This document shows, piece by piece, positions 28,732 to 37,999 of a stretch of 64,000 nt of DNA. The stretch is from Rhodanobacter humi (GTDB lineage: Bacteria > Pseudomonadota > Gammaproteobacteria > Xanthomonadales > Rhodanobacteraceae). Location of the stretch: NCBI RefSeq assembly GCF_041107455.1, contig NZ_JBGBPY010000001.1, positions 2,232,001 through 2,296,000 on the forward strand, written 5' to 3'. The notes beneath the pieces were generated by a model that was not told the DNA's origin, ran no database searches, and saw nothing but the letters and a program-made list of their open reading frames with translations. The stretch's first letter is position 1. Each line of letters starts with the position of its first letter. A program made the translations under genes and the position numbers.

Positions 28732-29628
28732 ATGCCGCGCGCTAACCTGAATGATCTTTCGGCCTTCCTGGCGGTGGTGCGCGAGCGCAGTTTCACCAGG
28801 GCTGCGGCCAGGCTGGGCGTCTCGCCATCCGCGCTGAGCCACACGCTGCGCGCGCTGGAGGAACGACTGGGCGTGCGTCTGCTCAACCGCACCACCCGCA
28901 GCGTGGCACCCACGGAAGCGGGCGAACGCCTCTGGCGCGCGGTCGGCCCGCGCCTCGAGGAGGTCGAGGCGGAACTTGAGGCACTGGGCGAACTGCGCGC
29001 GAAACCGGCGGGCACGATCCGCATCTCGGCCAGCGACTACGCGGCCCATGCGCTCCTCTTGCCCCGGCTCACCGCGTTGCTGCCGCGCTATCCTGACCTC
29101 AAGGTCGAGATCAGCATCGACGACCGGCTGGTGGACATCGTCGCCGAGCGTTTCGATGCCGGTGTGCGCGATGGCGAGCAGGTGGCGAAGGACATGATCG
29201 CGGTGCGCATCGGCCCGGACCTGCGCATGGCCGTGGTCGGCGCGCCGGCCTATTTCGCCACGCGGCCGCGGCCGAGGCAGCCGCAGGACCTGACCGCGCA
29301 CAACTGCATCAACCTGCGCCTGCCCACGCACGGCGGCCTGTATGCGTGGGAGTTCCAGAAGGGCCGGCGCAAGTTGAACGTGCACGTCGAAGGCCAGCTG
29401 GTCTTCAACCAGCCCGGCGCCATGCTCAAGGCGGCGGTGGCGGGCCTTGGCCTGGCTTATGTGCTGGAGGACGTCGCCGCGCCGTACCTCGACGACGGGC
29501 GCCTCGAACGCGTGCTGCACGACTGGTGCCCGCCCTTCCCGGGCTACCACCTGTATTACCCCAGCCGCCGCCAGGCCTCGCCGGCATTCGCGCTGCTGGT
29601 CGAGGCAGTGCGCCACCAGGCACCGTGA
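28732..29628 (+). CDS. LysR-family transcriptional regulator
   Basis: A 298-residue LysR protein. The N-terminal HTH is LNDLSAFLAVVRERSFTRAA followed by SPSALSHTLRALEERLGVRLL, and the effector domain starts at about residue 90 (GTIRISASDYAAHALLLP). It resembles the branch that regulates oxidoreductase genes next to it (PtxR/YafC/DmlR-like). It is divergently transcribed from the seven-gene reductase operon and is its probable regulator; inducer unknown, perhaps an electrophile or aldehyde. Confidence 0.93.
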   Translation: MPRANLNDLSAFLAVVRERSFTRAAARLGVSPSALSHTLRALEERLGVRLLNRTTRSVAPTEAGERLWRAVGPRLEEVEAELEALGELRAKPAGTIRISASDYAAHALLLPRLTALLPRYPDLKVEISIDDRLVDIVAERFDAGVRDGEQVAKDMIAVRIGPDLRMAVVGAPAYFATRPRPRQPQDLTAHNCINLRLPTHGGLYAWEFQKGRRKLNVHVEGQLVFNQPGAMLKAAVAGLGLAYVLEDVAAPYLDDGRLERVLHDWCPPFPGYHLYYPSRRQASPAFALLVEAVRHQAP

Positions 29629-29767
29629 TGGCCGCGGCGCACCGGTCATCGCGCCATCCCGTGGTCGGCTGCTTCCCGGGCCTTCAGGATGACGCACCGC
29701 CGTGTGCTCGTCGCATCCGCGAGGGCGCGCTGCGCTTGGCCGGCACCCCGGCCTGAGCGCCGCCACC

Positions 29768-29781
29768 TGCATACGTATTCA
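29768..29781. promoter_or_regulatory. LacI-family operator, copy 1 (upstream of MFS hexose transporter)
   Basis: TGCATACGTATTCA is a near-perfect palindrome centred on CG, typical of LacI-family operators. It lies 71 bases upstream of the transporter ATG. Identical or mirror copies occur at 51524 and 51716. Confidence 0.8.
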
Positions 29782-29851
29782 AGGCGACGGCACGGCGTCG
29801 GCGCGGCAAGAATCAGAGCCTTGCGGCGGGACAAGCCACGGGGAGATCGCG

Positions 29852-31276
29852 ATGAGCGCAACGGGCAGCGTGGGAGAGATGGGCGGGCAGCGCGCGACGG
29901 CGCGGGTGGTGCTGATCGCGGCGGCGGCGGCGTTGGGCGGTTTCCTGTTCGGCATGGACACGGCGGTGATCAACGGCGCCGTGGACGCGGTGCGCGCGGG
30001 TTTCGGGCTGGGTGCGGGCGAAATCGGCTTCGCGGTGTCCTGCGCGCTCTTGGGTTCGGCGCTGGGCGCGTGGTACGCCGGCCCGCTGGCGGACCGCTAC
30101 GGCCGCGTGCGCACCATGCAGGTGGCGGCGGTGCTGCTGGCGGTGAGCGCGCTGGGCTCGGGCCTGGTGCACGGCGTGTGGGACCTGGTGCTGTGGCGGC
30201 TGATCGGCGGCACCGGCGTGGGCGTGGCCTCGGTGATCGCGCCCGCCTACATCGCCGAGGTGTCGCCCGCGGCGATCCGCGGCCGGCTGGGCTCGATGCA
30301 GCAGCTCGCGATCGTGCTGGGCATCTTCGCCGCCCTGCTCAGCGACGCCTGGCTGGCCGGCGCGGCCGGCGGTGCGGAGCACAAGCTGTGGCTGGGGCTG
30401 GAAGCCTGGCGCTGGATGTTCCTCGCCGCGGTGGTGCCCGCGCTGGTCTACGGCACGCTGGTGCTGGGCGTGCCGGAGTCGCCGCGCTACCTGGTGGCGC
30501 GCGGCCGGCTGGACGAGGCGAAGGCGGTGCTGCGCCAGGTGCTGGGCATGGACGACGATCTGGCGCTGGAGGCCAAGCTCGCCGACATCGGGCACAGCCT
30601 GCGCATCGAATACCGCCCGCGCCTCGCCGACCTGCGCGGCAAGTCTGCGGGCCTGCTGCCGGTGGTGTGGGTCGGCATCGCGCTGTCGGTGTTCCAGCAG
30701 TTCGTGGGCATCAACGTGATCTTCTACTACTCGTCCACCCTGTGGCACTCGGTGGGCTTCAGCGAGGCCGACGCGTTCAGCATCACCGTGGTCACCTCCA
30801 TCGTGAACGTGCTGATCACCCTGGTGGCGATCGCGCTGGTGGACCGCATCGGCCGCAAGCCGCTGCTGGTGATCGGCTCGGCCGGCATGACGGTGACGCT
30901 GGCGCTGATGGCGTGGTGCTTCTCGCAGGCGACCGGCAGCGGCGCCGCGCTGGTGCTGCCGCATGGCGTCGGCATCGTGGCGCTGGTGGCGGCGAACGCC
31001 TACGTGGTGTGCTTCGGCGTGAGCTGGGGCCCGGTGGTATGGGTGCTGCTGGGCGAGATGTTCCCCAACTCCATCCGCGCGATCGCGCTGGCGGTGGCCG
31101 CGGCGGCGCAGTGGCTGGCCAACTTCGCGATCACCAGCAGCTTCCCTGCGTTGTCCGAACTGGGCCTGTCGTTCGCCTACGGCCTGTACGCGGCGTTCGC
31201 GCTGCTCTCGCTGGTGTTCGTGCTGACCGCGGTGCGCGAGACGCGGGGCATGGAACTGGAGGAGATGCGCGGGTAA
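29852..31276 (+). CDS. sugar-porter MFS transporter
   Basis: A 474-residue, 12-helix MFS protein of the sugar-porter family. The motifs GGFLFGMDTAVINGA, GPLADRYGRVRTM, PAYIAEVSPAAIRGRLGS, PESPRYLVARGRLDEA, QQFVGINVIFYYSSTLW and a C-terminal RETRGMELEEM are all signatures. It resembles XylE/GalP/Glf-type importers for glucose and other monosaccharides. GGGAGA lies 6 bases upstream of the ATG at 29852. The operator at 29768 and the LacI gene 76 bases downstream point to control within the alpha-glucan regulon. It probably brings in glucose released in the periplasm. Confidence 0.93.
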   Translation: MSATGSVGEMGGQRATARVVLIAAAAALGGFLFGMDTAVINGAVDAVRAGFGLGAGEIGFAVSCALLGSALGAWYAGPLADRYGRVRTMQVAAVLLAVSALGSGLVHGVWDLVLWRLIGGTGVGVASVIAPAYIAEVSPAAIRGRLGSMQQLAIVLGIFAALLSDAWLAGAAGGAEHKLWLGLEAWRWMFLAAVVPALVYGTLVLGVPESPRYLVARGRLDEAKAVLRQVLGMDDDLALEAKLADIGHSLRIEYRPRLADLRGKSAGLLPVVWVGIALSVFQQFVGINVIFYYSSTLWHSVGFSEADAFSITVVTSIVNVLITLVAIALVDRIGRKPLLVIGSAGMTVTLALMAWCFSQATGSGAALVLPHGVGIVALVAANAYVVCFGVSWGPVVWVLLGEMFPNSIRAIALAVAAAAQWLANFAITSSFPALSELGLSFAYGLYAAFALLSLVFVLTAVRETRGMELEEMRG

Positions 31277-31352
31277 GGCCTTGCGCCGCGCGACACGGTA
31301 GGATGCGGGAACGGGTGGCACGGGGCCGCCTGCGCCACGCACCGGGTCGCCG

Positions 31353-32378
31353 ATGAAGGGAAAGGCCACATCGTTCGATATCGCCCATCTGGCCGGGGTC
31401 TCCCAGTCCACGGTGTCGCGCGCGCTGCGCGGCAGCCCGCTGGTCAGCGAGGAGACCCGCCGGCGCATCCAGTCGGCCGCCGATGAGCTGAACTACAAGG
31501 TGGACAAGAACGCCTCCAACCTGCGCCGCCAGCACACCGGCACGCTGGCCCTGCTGCTGTTCGAGGACCCCACCGCCGACGATTCGCACATCAACCCGTT
31601 CTTCCTGTCGATGCTGGGCTCGATCACCCGCGCCAGCGCGCAGCAGGGCTATGACCTGCTGATCTCGTTCCAGCAGTTCTCACGCGACTGGCACGCCGAC
31701 TTCGCCGGCTGCCAGAAGGCCGACGGCCTGATCCTGCTCGGCTACGGCGACTACCAGTCGCACCGCGACAAGCTGGAGAAGCTGGTGGCGCAGGGCACCC
31801 GCTTCGTGCGCTGGGGCGCGGTACTGCCCGGCCAGCCCGGCGTATCGATCGGCTGCGACAACTTCGAGGGTGGCCGCGCGGCCACCGCACACCTGCTCGA
31901 ACAGGGCTGCCGGCACATCGCCTTCCTGGGCGACGCCACCCCGCACTACCCGGAATTCCACGAGCGCTACCGCGGCTACGCCGCCGCCCTGCGCGAAGCC
32001 GGCCTGGCGGTGGACGAGGCGCTGCAGGCCGACGCCGAGACCACCGAGCGCGCCGGCTACGAGGCCGCCGAACTGCTGCTGGAGCGCGGCGTGAAGTTCG
32101 ACGCGGTGTTCGCCGCCAGCGACCTGATCGCGATCGGTGCCATGCGCGCCCTGGCGGAGCGCGGCCTCGTGGTGCCGCAGGACGTGGCGCTGGCCGGTTT
32201 CGACGACATCCCCATGGCCAGCTTCATCAACCCCGCGCTCACCACCGTGCGGCAGGACACCGGCAAGGCCGGCGAGGTGCTGGTCGACGAGCTGCTTCGG
32301 TTGATCCGGGGCGAAGGCGGCGAGAGCGCGATGCTGCCGGCGGAGCTGAGGGTGCGGCGTTCGAGCCTGCGGCAGTAG
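31353..32378 (+). CDS. LacI-family transcriptional regulator of the alpha-glucan locus
   Basis: A 341-residue LacI protein. The N-terminal HTH and hinge are FDIAHLAGVSQSTVSRALRG and TRRRIQSAADELNYKVDKNA; the core is a periplasmic-binding-protein-like domain (GTLALLLFEDP, DGLILLGYGD, FDAVFAASDLIAIGAMRAL, VALAGFDDIPMASF). Position between the MFS transporter and the catabolic genes, plus three matching palindromes, makes it the probable regulator of the region. The operators 20 kb away (51524, 51716) would be controlled in trans. The inducer is likely maltose, a maltodextrin or glucose; this is inference. Confidence 0.93.
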   Translation: MKGKATSFDIAHLAGVSQSTVSRALRGSPLVSEETRRRIQSAADELNYKVDKNASNLRRQHTGTLALLLFEDPTADDSHINPFFLSMLGSITRASAQQGYDLLISFQQFSRDWHADFAGCQKADGLILLGYGDYQSHRDKLEKLVAQGTRFVRWGAVLPGQPGVSIGCDNFEGGRAATAHLLEQGCRHIAFLGDATPHYPEFHERYRGYAAALREAGLAVDEALQADAETTERAGYEAAELLLERGVKFDAVFAASDLIAIGAMRALAERGLVVPQDVALAGFDDIPMASFINPALTTVRQDTGKAGEVLVDELLRLIRGEGGESAMLPAELRVRRSSLRQ

Positions 32379-32465
32379 CCGATCCCGGCGCCGCCCAGGC
32401 TTCACATTGTTAAGCGCCGGCCTCTGGCATAACCTGCCCACCAGTCCAGCGCATGGCGTGTTCCC

Positions 32466-35360
32466 ATGGAGCGTAGCCAGTCCAGATCGGCGGCCGAGCA
32501 AGCCTTCGGGCGCGTCACCGAGGCGTACGTGGCGCTGGACGCGGATTGGCGCTACACCTACGCCAACGCGACGGCCTGCGCCTTCCTCGGCCGACGGCTC
32601 GAAGACCTGCTCGGCAAGCACATCTGGACGGAATTCCCGGAGGATGCCAACCGGCCGTTCCGCGCGGCCTACGAGCAGGCGATGGCCGAGCAGCGGCCGC
32701 GCACCGTCGAGGTCTGGTTCGCGCCGCTGGATCGCTGGTTCGAGAGCTGCGTGTACCCCGCGCCCGACGGGCTCACGATCTTTTTCCAGGACATCGACGA
32801 GCGCAAGCGCGAAGAGGAGCGCCTGCAGGCGCAGCAACGCCTGATGGAGCAGGCGCAGCGGCTGGCGCGGGTCGGCAGCTGGAGCTGGGAGGTCGCCGCC
32901 AACCGGGTCAACTGGTCGGACGAGCTGTATCGCATCTACGGCATCGATCCGGCCAGCCACGCGGCCACCTTCGAGGCCTATCTCGCCTGCGTGCATCCGG
33001 ATGACCGGGCGCGCGTGCGCCACACCATCGAACGCACGCTGCACGAAGGCGGTGCGTTCGAATTCGAGGAGCGCATCTGCCGTCCCGATGGCGACGTGCG
33101 CGTGCTGTACAGCCGGGGCCTGGTGGAAACCGGTGCGGATGGCCGCGCCGTGCGCATGCAGGGCGTGTGCCAGGACATCACCGCGCGCCAGCGCGAGGAG
33201 CGGATGGCCGCCGGCCAGCACGAGATCCTGCTCGGCATCGCCGCGCAGCAGCCGCTGGCGGAAAGCCTGCGGCGCATTGCCCTGCTGCACGAGTCGCTGA
33301 ATCAGGGCGCGCTGTGCTCGCTGCTGCTGCTCGATGCCGATCGCCGGCACGTGCTGCACGGCGCCGCGCCCAGCCTGCCCGAAACCTACAATCGCGGCAT
33401 CCACGGCCAGGAGATCGGCGAGGGCCGCGGCTCCTGCGGCACCGCCGCGTCGCGCGGCGAGCGGGTGGTGGTGGGCGACATCGCCACCGACCCGTACTGG
33501 ACGTGCTATCGCGAGCTGGCGCTGGCGCATGGACTGCGGGCCTGCTGGTCGACGCCGGTACGCGGCAGCCATGGCGAGGTGCTGGGCACGTTCGCGGTGT
33601 ACTACCGCAGTCCGCGCGAGCCGTGTCCGGCCGAGCTGGCCGACATCGATCGCATGCTGCCGATCGCCAGCATCGCCATCGAGAGCGAGCACCTGCTCGC
33701 CCGCCTGCGCGAACGCAACCGTTTCTTCGAGATGGCGCAGGAGGTGTTCTGCATCCTCGATCCGCGCACCGGGCGGCTGGTGCAGTTCAACGCGTTCCTG
33801 CAGCGCCTCACCGGATGCAGCGCCGACGAGTTGCGCGGGCGCGACTACCGCGAGTTCCTGTTGCCGCTGCCCGGCGAGGATCCGGCCGCATCGGTGCTGG
33901 AACCCACCGGCGTCGGCGCGCAGGCGCACGAGGCGGTGACCCGCTGCGTGGCCAGGGACGGCAGCGAATGCCTGCTGGAGTGGACCGTGTTCGCCTCGCC
34001 CGACGGCTTGCTCTATGCGGTGGCGCACGACATCACCGCCCGCCGCCGCGCCGAGCAGGACCTGCGGCATGCGGCCAGCCACGACGCGATCACCGACCTG
34101 CCGCGCCGCCCGCAGCTGGAACGCTCGCTCGCCGGGCTGCTGCAGGACGGCGAGGCGCCGGTGTGGGTGCTGATGGTGGGCCTGGATCGTTTCCAGCTGG
34201 TCAACGAATCGGTGGGCCACGTGATCGGCGACGACGCGTTGCGGCGCGTGGCCGGCCGCCTGCGCGCGGCGCTGGGCGCGCAATGGCAGATCGCCCGCAT
34301 CGTCGGCGACAAGTTCGCGGTCGCGGCGGGCGGCCTCGGCCGGCAGGCGGCGCTGGAGCTGGCCGAGCGCCTGCGCAGCGTGGTGGCGCGGCCGATCGAG
34401 GGGCAGGACTACCGCCTGCTGCTCACCGCCAGCGTCGGTATCAGCCACTCGCCCGAGCACGGCGACACGCCGGCGGCGCTGTTGCGCGGCGCCGAGGCGG
34501 CGATGATCCAGGCCAAGCGCGATGGCCGCGACCGCGTCGGCGAGTTCAGCGTGGCGCAGAGGCAGGCGCTGGAGGAGCGCGTGCTGCTGGGCAGCCGCCT
34601 GCGCGACGCGGTGCGCGACAACGAACTGGAGCTGTACTACCAGCCGCAGTACAGCGCGCTCGACCACGCACTGACCGGCTTCGAGGCGCTGCTGCGCTGG
34701 AACTGCGGCGAACTGGGCCGGGTGATGCCCGTGCGCTTCATCCCCGTCGCCGAGGCGCTGGGCCTGATGCCCGAGATCGGCGGCTGGGTGTTCGCGCAGG
34801 CGGCGCGGCAGTTGCGCGAATGGCTGGATCGCGGCCACCGCGGCTTCACGCTGGGGGTGAATGTCTCCGCGCAGCAGCTGTTGTACCCGCACCTGGTCGA
34901 GCAGCTGGCCGCCGCGCTGCAGCGCCACGCCGTGCCGCCGGCGATGCTGGAGATCGAGATGACCGAGAGCGCGCTGATGGAGAACGTGGCGCGCATCCGC
35001 GCCACCCTGGCCGGCCTGAAGTCGCTCGGCGTGCAGCTGGCGCTGGACGATTTCGGCACCGGCTATTCCAGCCTCGCCTATCTGAAGCAGTTCCCGATCG
35101 ACAAGCTGAAGATCGACCAGAGTTTCGTGCGCGAACTGCCCGACAATGCCGGCGACGGCGCGATCGCGCAGACCATCATCGAGCTCGGCCACCAGTTGCG
35201 CATGCTGGTCGCGGCCGAAGGCGTGGAGACCACGGCCCAGGCCGTCTTCCTCGCCGGCCTGGGCTGCGACGAGCTGCAGGGCAACGGCTTGGGCGCGGCG
35301 TTGCCGGCGATCGATGCCGAACGCTTCTTCGCCGCGGCGCGCGGCGCGTTCTCGGCGTAG
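32466..35360 (+). CDS. PAS-PAS-GAF-PAS-GGDEF-EAL signalling protein, probable c-di-GMP phosphodiesterase
   Basis: A 964-residue soluble signalling protein. Order: PAS (about 10-120, EAYVALDADWRYTYAN), PAS/PAC (130-245, RVGSWSWEVAANRVNWSDELYRIYG), GAF (255-415), PAS (420-535), GGDEF-like (540-690) and EAL (700-960). The GGDEF signature is changed to VGDKF (613-617), so cyclase activity is unlikely. The EAL side looks intact: FEALLRW with Glu at 740, EIEMTES, the DDFGTGYSS pair (Asp 861-862), KIDQSF and AAEGVE. It should hydrolyse c-di-GMP in response to signals read by the sensory domains. There is no transmembrane helix. It sits inside the sugar locus but may be unrelated to it. Confidence 0.93.
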   Translation: MERSQSRSAAEQAFGRVTEAYVALDADWRYTYANATACAFLGRRLEDLLGKHIWTEFPEDANRPFRAAYEQAMAEQRPRTVEVWFAPLDRWFESCVYPAPDGLTIFFQDIDERKREEERLQAQQRLMEQAQRLARVGSWSWEVAANRVNWSDELYRIYGIDPASHAATFEAYLACVHPDDRARVRHTIERTLHEGGAFEFEERICRPDGDVRVLYSRGLVETGADGRAVRMQGVCQDITARQREERMAAGQHEILLGIAAQQPLAESLRRIALLHESLNQGALCSLLLLDADRRHVLHGAAPSLPETYNRGIHGQEIGEGRGSCGTAASRGERVVVGDIATDPYWTCYRELALAHGLRACWSTPVRGSHGEVLGTFAVYYRSPREPCPAELADIDRMLPIASIAIESEHLLARLRERNRFFEMAQEVFCILDPRTGRLVQFNAFLQRLTGCSADELRGRDYREFLLPLPGEDPAASVLEPTGVGAQAHEAVTRCVARDGSECLLEWTVFASPDGLLYAVAHDITARRRAEQDLRHAASHDAITDLPRRPQLERSLAGLLQDGEAPVWVLMVGLDRFQLVNESVGHVIGDDALRRVAGRLRAALGAQWQIARIVGDKFAVAAGGLGRQAALELAERLRSVVARPIEGQDYRLLLTASVGISHSPEHGDTPAALLRGAEAAMIQAKRDGRDRVGEFSVAQRQALEERVLLGSRLRDAVRDNELELYYQPQYSALDHALTGFEALLRWNCGELGRVMPVRFIPVAEALGLMPEIGGWVFAQAARQLREWLDRGHRGFTLGVNVSAQQLLYPHLVEQLAAALQRHAVPPAMLEIEMTESALMENVARIRATLAGLKSLGVQLALDDFGTGYSSLAYLKQFPIDKLKIDQSFVRELPDNAGDGAIAQTIIELGHQLRMLVAAEGVETTAQAVFLAGLGCDELQGNGLGAALPAIDAERFFAAARGAFSA

Positions 35361-35365
35361 CGGCG

Positions 35366-36364
35366 TCAGCGCCCCGCGCGGCCGTCGTCCCAGCGCAGGA
35401 ACAGCGGCAGCATCTTCGCCCACGAGGCCTGCTGGTGCTTGCCGCCGGGCAGCAGGTAGACGGCGACGTCGGTATGGCGGTCGGGGTGCGCGGCGTAGTC
35501 CATGTTCGCGCTGTAGCCGAGCTGGCGCAGGCCGCGCAGGCGGAATCCGCCGGGCGCACGGTAGCCGTCGACGAGATCGCGGATGTCGCCGATCACGTCG
35601 ATCACGCCGTCGTGGTCGCGGTCGTTCGTTTCCTCGGCCGTGCCGGCGGCGAACCAGAGGCGCAGGCCGGGCCGTTTCGGTCCGCGGTCGACCATGCGCT
35701 GGGCCAGCCGCGTGCGTTCCACCGTGGCGCCGCTCGTGCGGTCGGCGGCGAGCCAGAACGAGGGCGAGAACGCGCCCACGCGGCCGAACACCTCCGGGTA
35801 TTGCCAGCCCAGGTTGAACGCGTTGAGCCCGCCCAGCGACCAGCCCAGCACACTGCGCGCGGCGGCGGCGCGGCGGGTGCGGTAATGCGCGTCGATGTAC
35901 GGCACCAGCCGCGTGGCGAGCCAGTGCGAATAGTCGTGGGCGCGCCGGCCGACCGCGCCGTACTTGGTATCGGCGGGCAGGCTGCGTCCGCTGGCGCGGT
36001 CGGACAGGCCGTAGATGCCCATGCGGTCGCGCAGCATGTGCACCGCCACCACGATGGGCACGCGGATCGCGTGCGCGCGGCACAGCGCGGTGAGCGTGGA
36101 TACCAGCCCGACCGCCGACATGTCCTGGCCGTCGTCCGCGTAGATCGTGCGGTAGCGCCGGGCGGACCAGGCGTAGTCGCCGGGCAGGTAGACGTCCACG
36201 GTGACGCGTTCGGGAGCGAACGCGGGGGCGTCGAGCTGCAGCGTGCGCTGGGTGGGCGCGCAGTGGTCGGCTGCGGGCGCGCCGGCGAGCGCATGCAGTG
36301 GCCAGCCTCCGGTCAGCAGTGCGAGCAGCAGCGCGAGCAGGGCGCCGCGTGGGCGGTGCCTCAT
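35366..36364 (-). CDS. exported alpha/beta-hydrolase esterase (esterase D / IroE-like)
   Basis: A 332-residue protein with a signal peptide ending ALAGA. The esterase nucleophile motif GWSLGG is clear, preceded by YSHWLATRLVPYIDAHYRT and followed by AFSPSFW; a late His (PGGKHQQASW) completes the triad. It belongs to the putative-esterase family that includes Fes/IroE and CE1 domains. An acyl- or feruloyl-type substrate, or a sugar ester released from glucan, is possible. Its ATG overlaps the MFS transporter stop by four bases, so it is the last gene of the catabolic operon. Confidence 0.85.
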   Translation of the reverse strand: MRHRPRGALLALLLALLTGGWPLHALAGAPAADHCAPTQRTLQLDAPAFAPERVTVDVYLPGDYAWSARRYRTIYADDGQDMSAVGLVSTLTALCRAHAIRVPIVVAVHMLRDRMGIYGLSDRASGRSLPADTKYGAVGRRAHDYSHWLATRLVPYIDAHYRTRRAAAARSVLGWSLGGLNAFNLGWQYPEVFGRVGAFSPSFWLAADRTSGATVERTRLAQRMVDRGPKRPGLRLWFAAGTAEETNDRDHDGVIDVIGDIRDLVDGYRAPGGFRLRGLRQLGYSANMDYAAHPDRHTDVAVYLLPGGKHQQASWAKMLPLFLRWDDGRAGR

Positions 36365-37851
36365 GCCGCCGCGCCCGCGGCCGCGACGTTCTCGCGCGGC
36401 TCGTGCACGCGCAGCGTGCACAGCCCCGCCAGCAGCAGGCTGGCACCGCCCAGTGCCAGCGCCCAGATCGGTTGGTCGTGGAAGAACCACTTCAGCAGCA
36501 CGCCGAGCACACTGGCGGCGAGCAGCTGCGGGATCACGATGAAGAAATTGAAGATGCCCATGTAGATGCCCATCTTCGCCGCGGGCAGGTTGTCCGACAG
36601 CATTGCGTAGGGCAGCGACAGGATCGAAGCCCAGGCGAAGCCCACGCCGATCATCGACACGATCAGCCAGTGCGGGTCGCGGATGAACAGGAACGACAGC
36701 AGGCCCAGTCCGCCCAGCCACAGGTTGATCAGGTGGCTCCAGCGCAGGCCGCAGGCGCGCACCAGCAGCGGGATCAGGATCGCGGCCAGCACGCCCACGC
36801 CGTTGTAGGTGCCCATCAGCACGCCGGCCCAGTTCGCGCCTTCGTTGTAGGCGGCGGAGGTGGTGTCGGCGCTGCCATAGAAGTGCCCGGCCACGGCGGG
36901 CGTGGTGTTGATCCACATCGCGAACATCGCGAACCAGGAGAAGAACTGCACCCAGTTCAGCCGACGCATCTCGCGCGGCATGCCGTACAGGTCGCCCATG
37001 ATCTGGCGCAGCGCGCCGACGCGACGCGTGCGCGCCAGCCACAGGAACAGCGCGCCGGCGCCGACCAGGCCGCCAGCGAGGAGATACAGCTCGGCACGCA
37101 ACGCGTAATGCCGGATCAGCACGAGCAGCACGACGCCCAGCAGCAGGAACAGCGCACCGGGACGCCACGCGCCGGCCACGTCCACCGGCTCTTCCGCCAC
37201 GTGGCTGTCGGCGAAGGCTTCCAGTTGCTCGGGCGGATATTCGCGCGTGGTGCAGATCGTCCACAGCATCGCGCCCAGCAGCACCGCCGCACCCGCGTAG
37301 AACGAATACATCACCGAGTGCGGCACCGTGCCGGCCGGCGCAGTGTTCGCCACGCCGAAATGGGTGAGCAGCCAGGGCAGGAACGAGGCGACCACGGCGC
37401 CCACGCCGATGAACACACTTTGCATCGCGTAGCCCAGCGGACGCTGGCGCGGCGGCAGCTGGTCGCCCACGAAGGCGCGGAATGGTTCCATCGACACGTT
37501 GAACGAGGCATCCATGATCCACAGCAGGCCTGCGGCGATCCACAGCGTGGGCGAGTTCGGCATCGCCAGCAGGGCCAGCGTGGCCAGCACGGCGCCGGCG
37601 AAGAAATACGGGCGGCGGCGGCCGAAGCGGTTCCAGGTGCGGTCGGAGCAGTAGCCGATGATCGGCTGCACGATCAGCCCGGTGAACGGCGCGGCGATCC
37701 ACAGCACCGGGATCTGGTCCACGTTCGCGCCCAGCGTCTGGAAGATCCGGCTGACGTTCGCGTTCTGCAGCGCGAAGCCGAACTGGATGCCGAGGAAGCC
37801 GAAGCACATGTTCCAGATCTGCCAGAACGACAGCTCGGGTTTGCGGGTCAT
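36361..37851 (-). CDS. SLC45/GPH-type disaccharide (maltose-like) MFS transporter
   Basis: A 496-residue, 12-helix transporter. FWQIWNMCFGFLGIQFGFALQ starts the first helix and RTWNRFGRRRPYFFAGA is the loop 2-3 motif of the sucrose/maltose SUT-SLC45 family. MDASFNVSMEPFRAFVGDQLP and VGFAWASILSLPYAMLSD are further signatures. Homologues in Caulobacter and Xanthomonas carry maltose or sucrose across the inner membrane. In this locus it should import maltose or short maltodextrins made in the periplasm. A ribosome site GGGAG precedes the ATG at 37851. Confidence 0.9.
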   Translation of the reverse strand: MTRKPELSFWQIWNMCFGFLGIQFGFALQNANVSRIFQTLGANVDQIPVLWIAAPFTGLIVQPIIGYCSDRTWNRFGRRRPYFFAGAVLATLALLAMPNSPTLWIAAGLLWIMDASFNVSMEPFRAFVGDQLPPRQRPLGYAMQSVFIGVGAVVASFLPWLLTHFGVANTAPAGTVPHSVMYSFYAGAAVLLGAMLWTICTTREYPPEQLEAFADSHVAEEPVDVAGAWRPGALFLLLGVVLLVLIRHYALRAELYLLAGGLVGAGALFLWLARTRRVGALRQIMGDLYGMPREMRRLNWVQFFSWFAMFAMWINTTPAVAGHFYGSADTTSAAYNEGANWAGVLMGTYNGVGVLAAILIPLLVRACGLRWSHLINLWLGGLGLLSFLFIRDPHWLIVSMIGVGFAWASILSLPYAMLSDNLPAAKMGIYMGIFNFFIVIPQLLAASVLGVLLKWFFHDQPIWALALGGASLLLAGLCTLRVHEPRENVAAAGAAA

Positions 37852-37956
37852 GGGCAGGCTCCCATGCACTGGACCGAGGGTGCGGAGGGCTTGAATGGGT
37901 GCATGTGGTTCGTGCGACGTGGTTCGGTGAATGCCTCCCGCCTCCCTGCTTCTGAC

Positions 37957-37983
37957 TCCCCTCTCCCGCAAGCGGGAGAGGGG
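37957..37983. repeat. CTCTCCCGC...GCGGGAGAG palindrome
   Basis: A perfect palindrome with CCCTCTCCCGC and GCGGGAGAGGG arms, between the six-hairpin glycosidase stop and the MFS start. The same element recurs at 57300-57326, and variants occur in the bio operon. Confidence 0.85.
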
Positions 37984-37999
37984 AACGGGGTAGCGCGGG

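Noticed and set aside
31680-36446. 1588-codon minus-strand frame over LacI and the PAS/GGDEF-EAL gene
   Set aside because: Shadow; the plus-strand genes carry full sets of conserved motifs.
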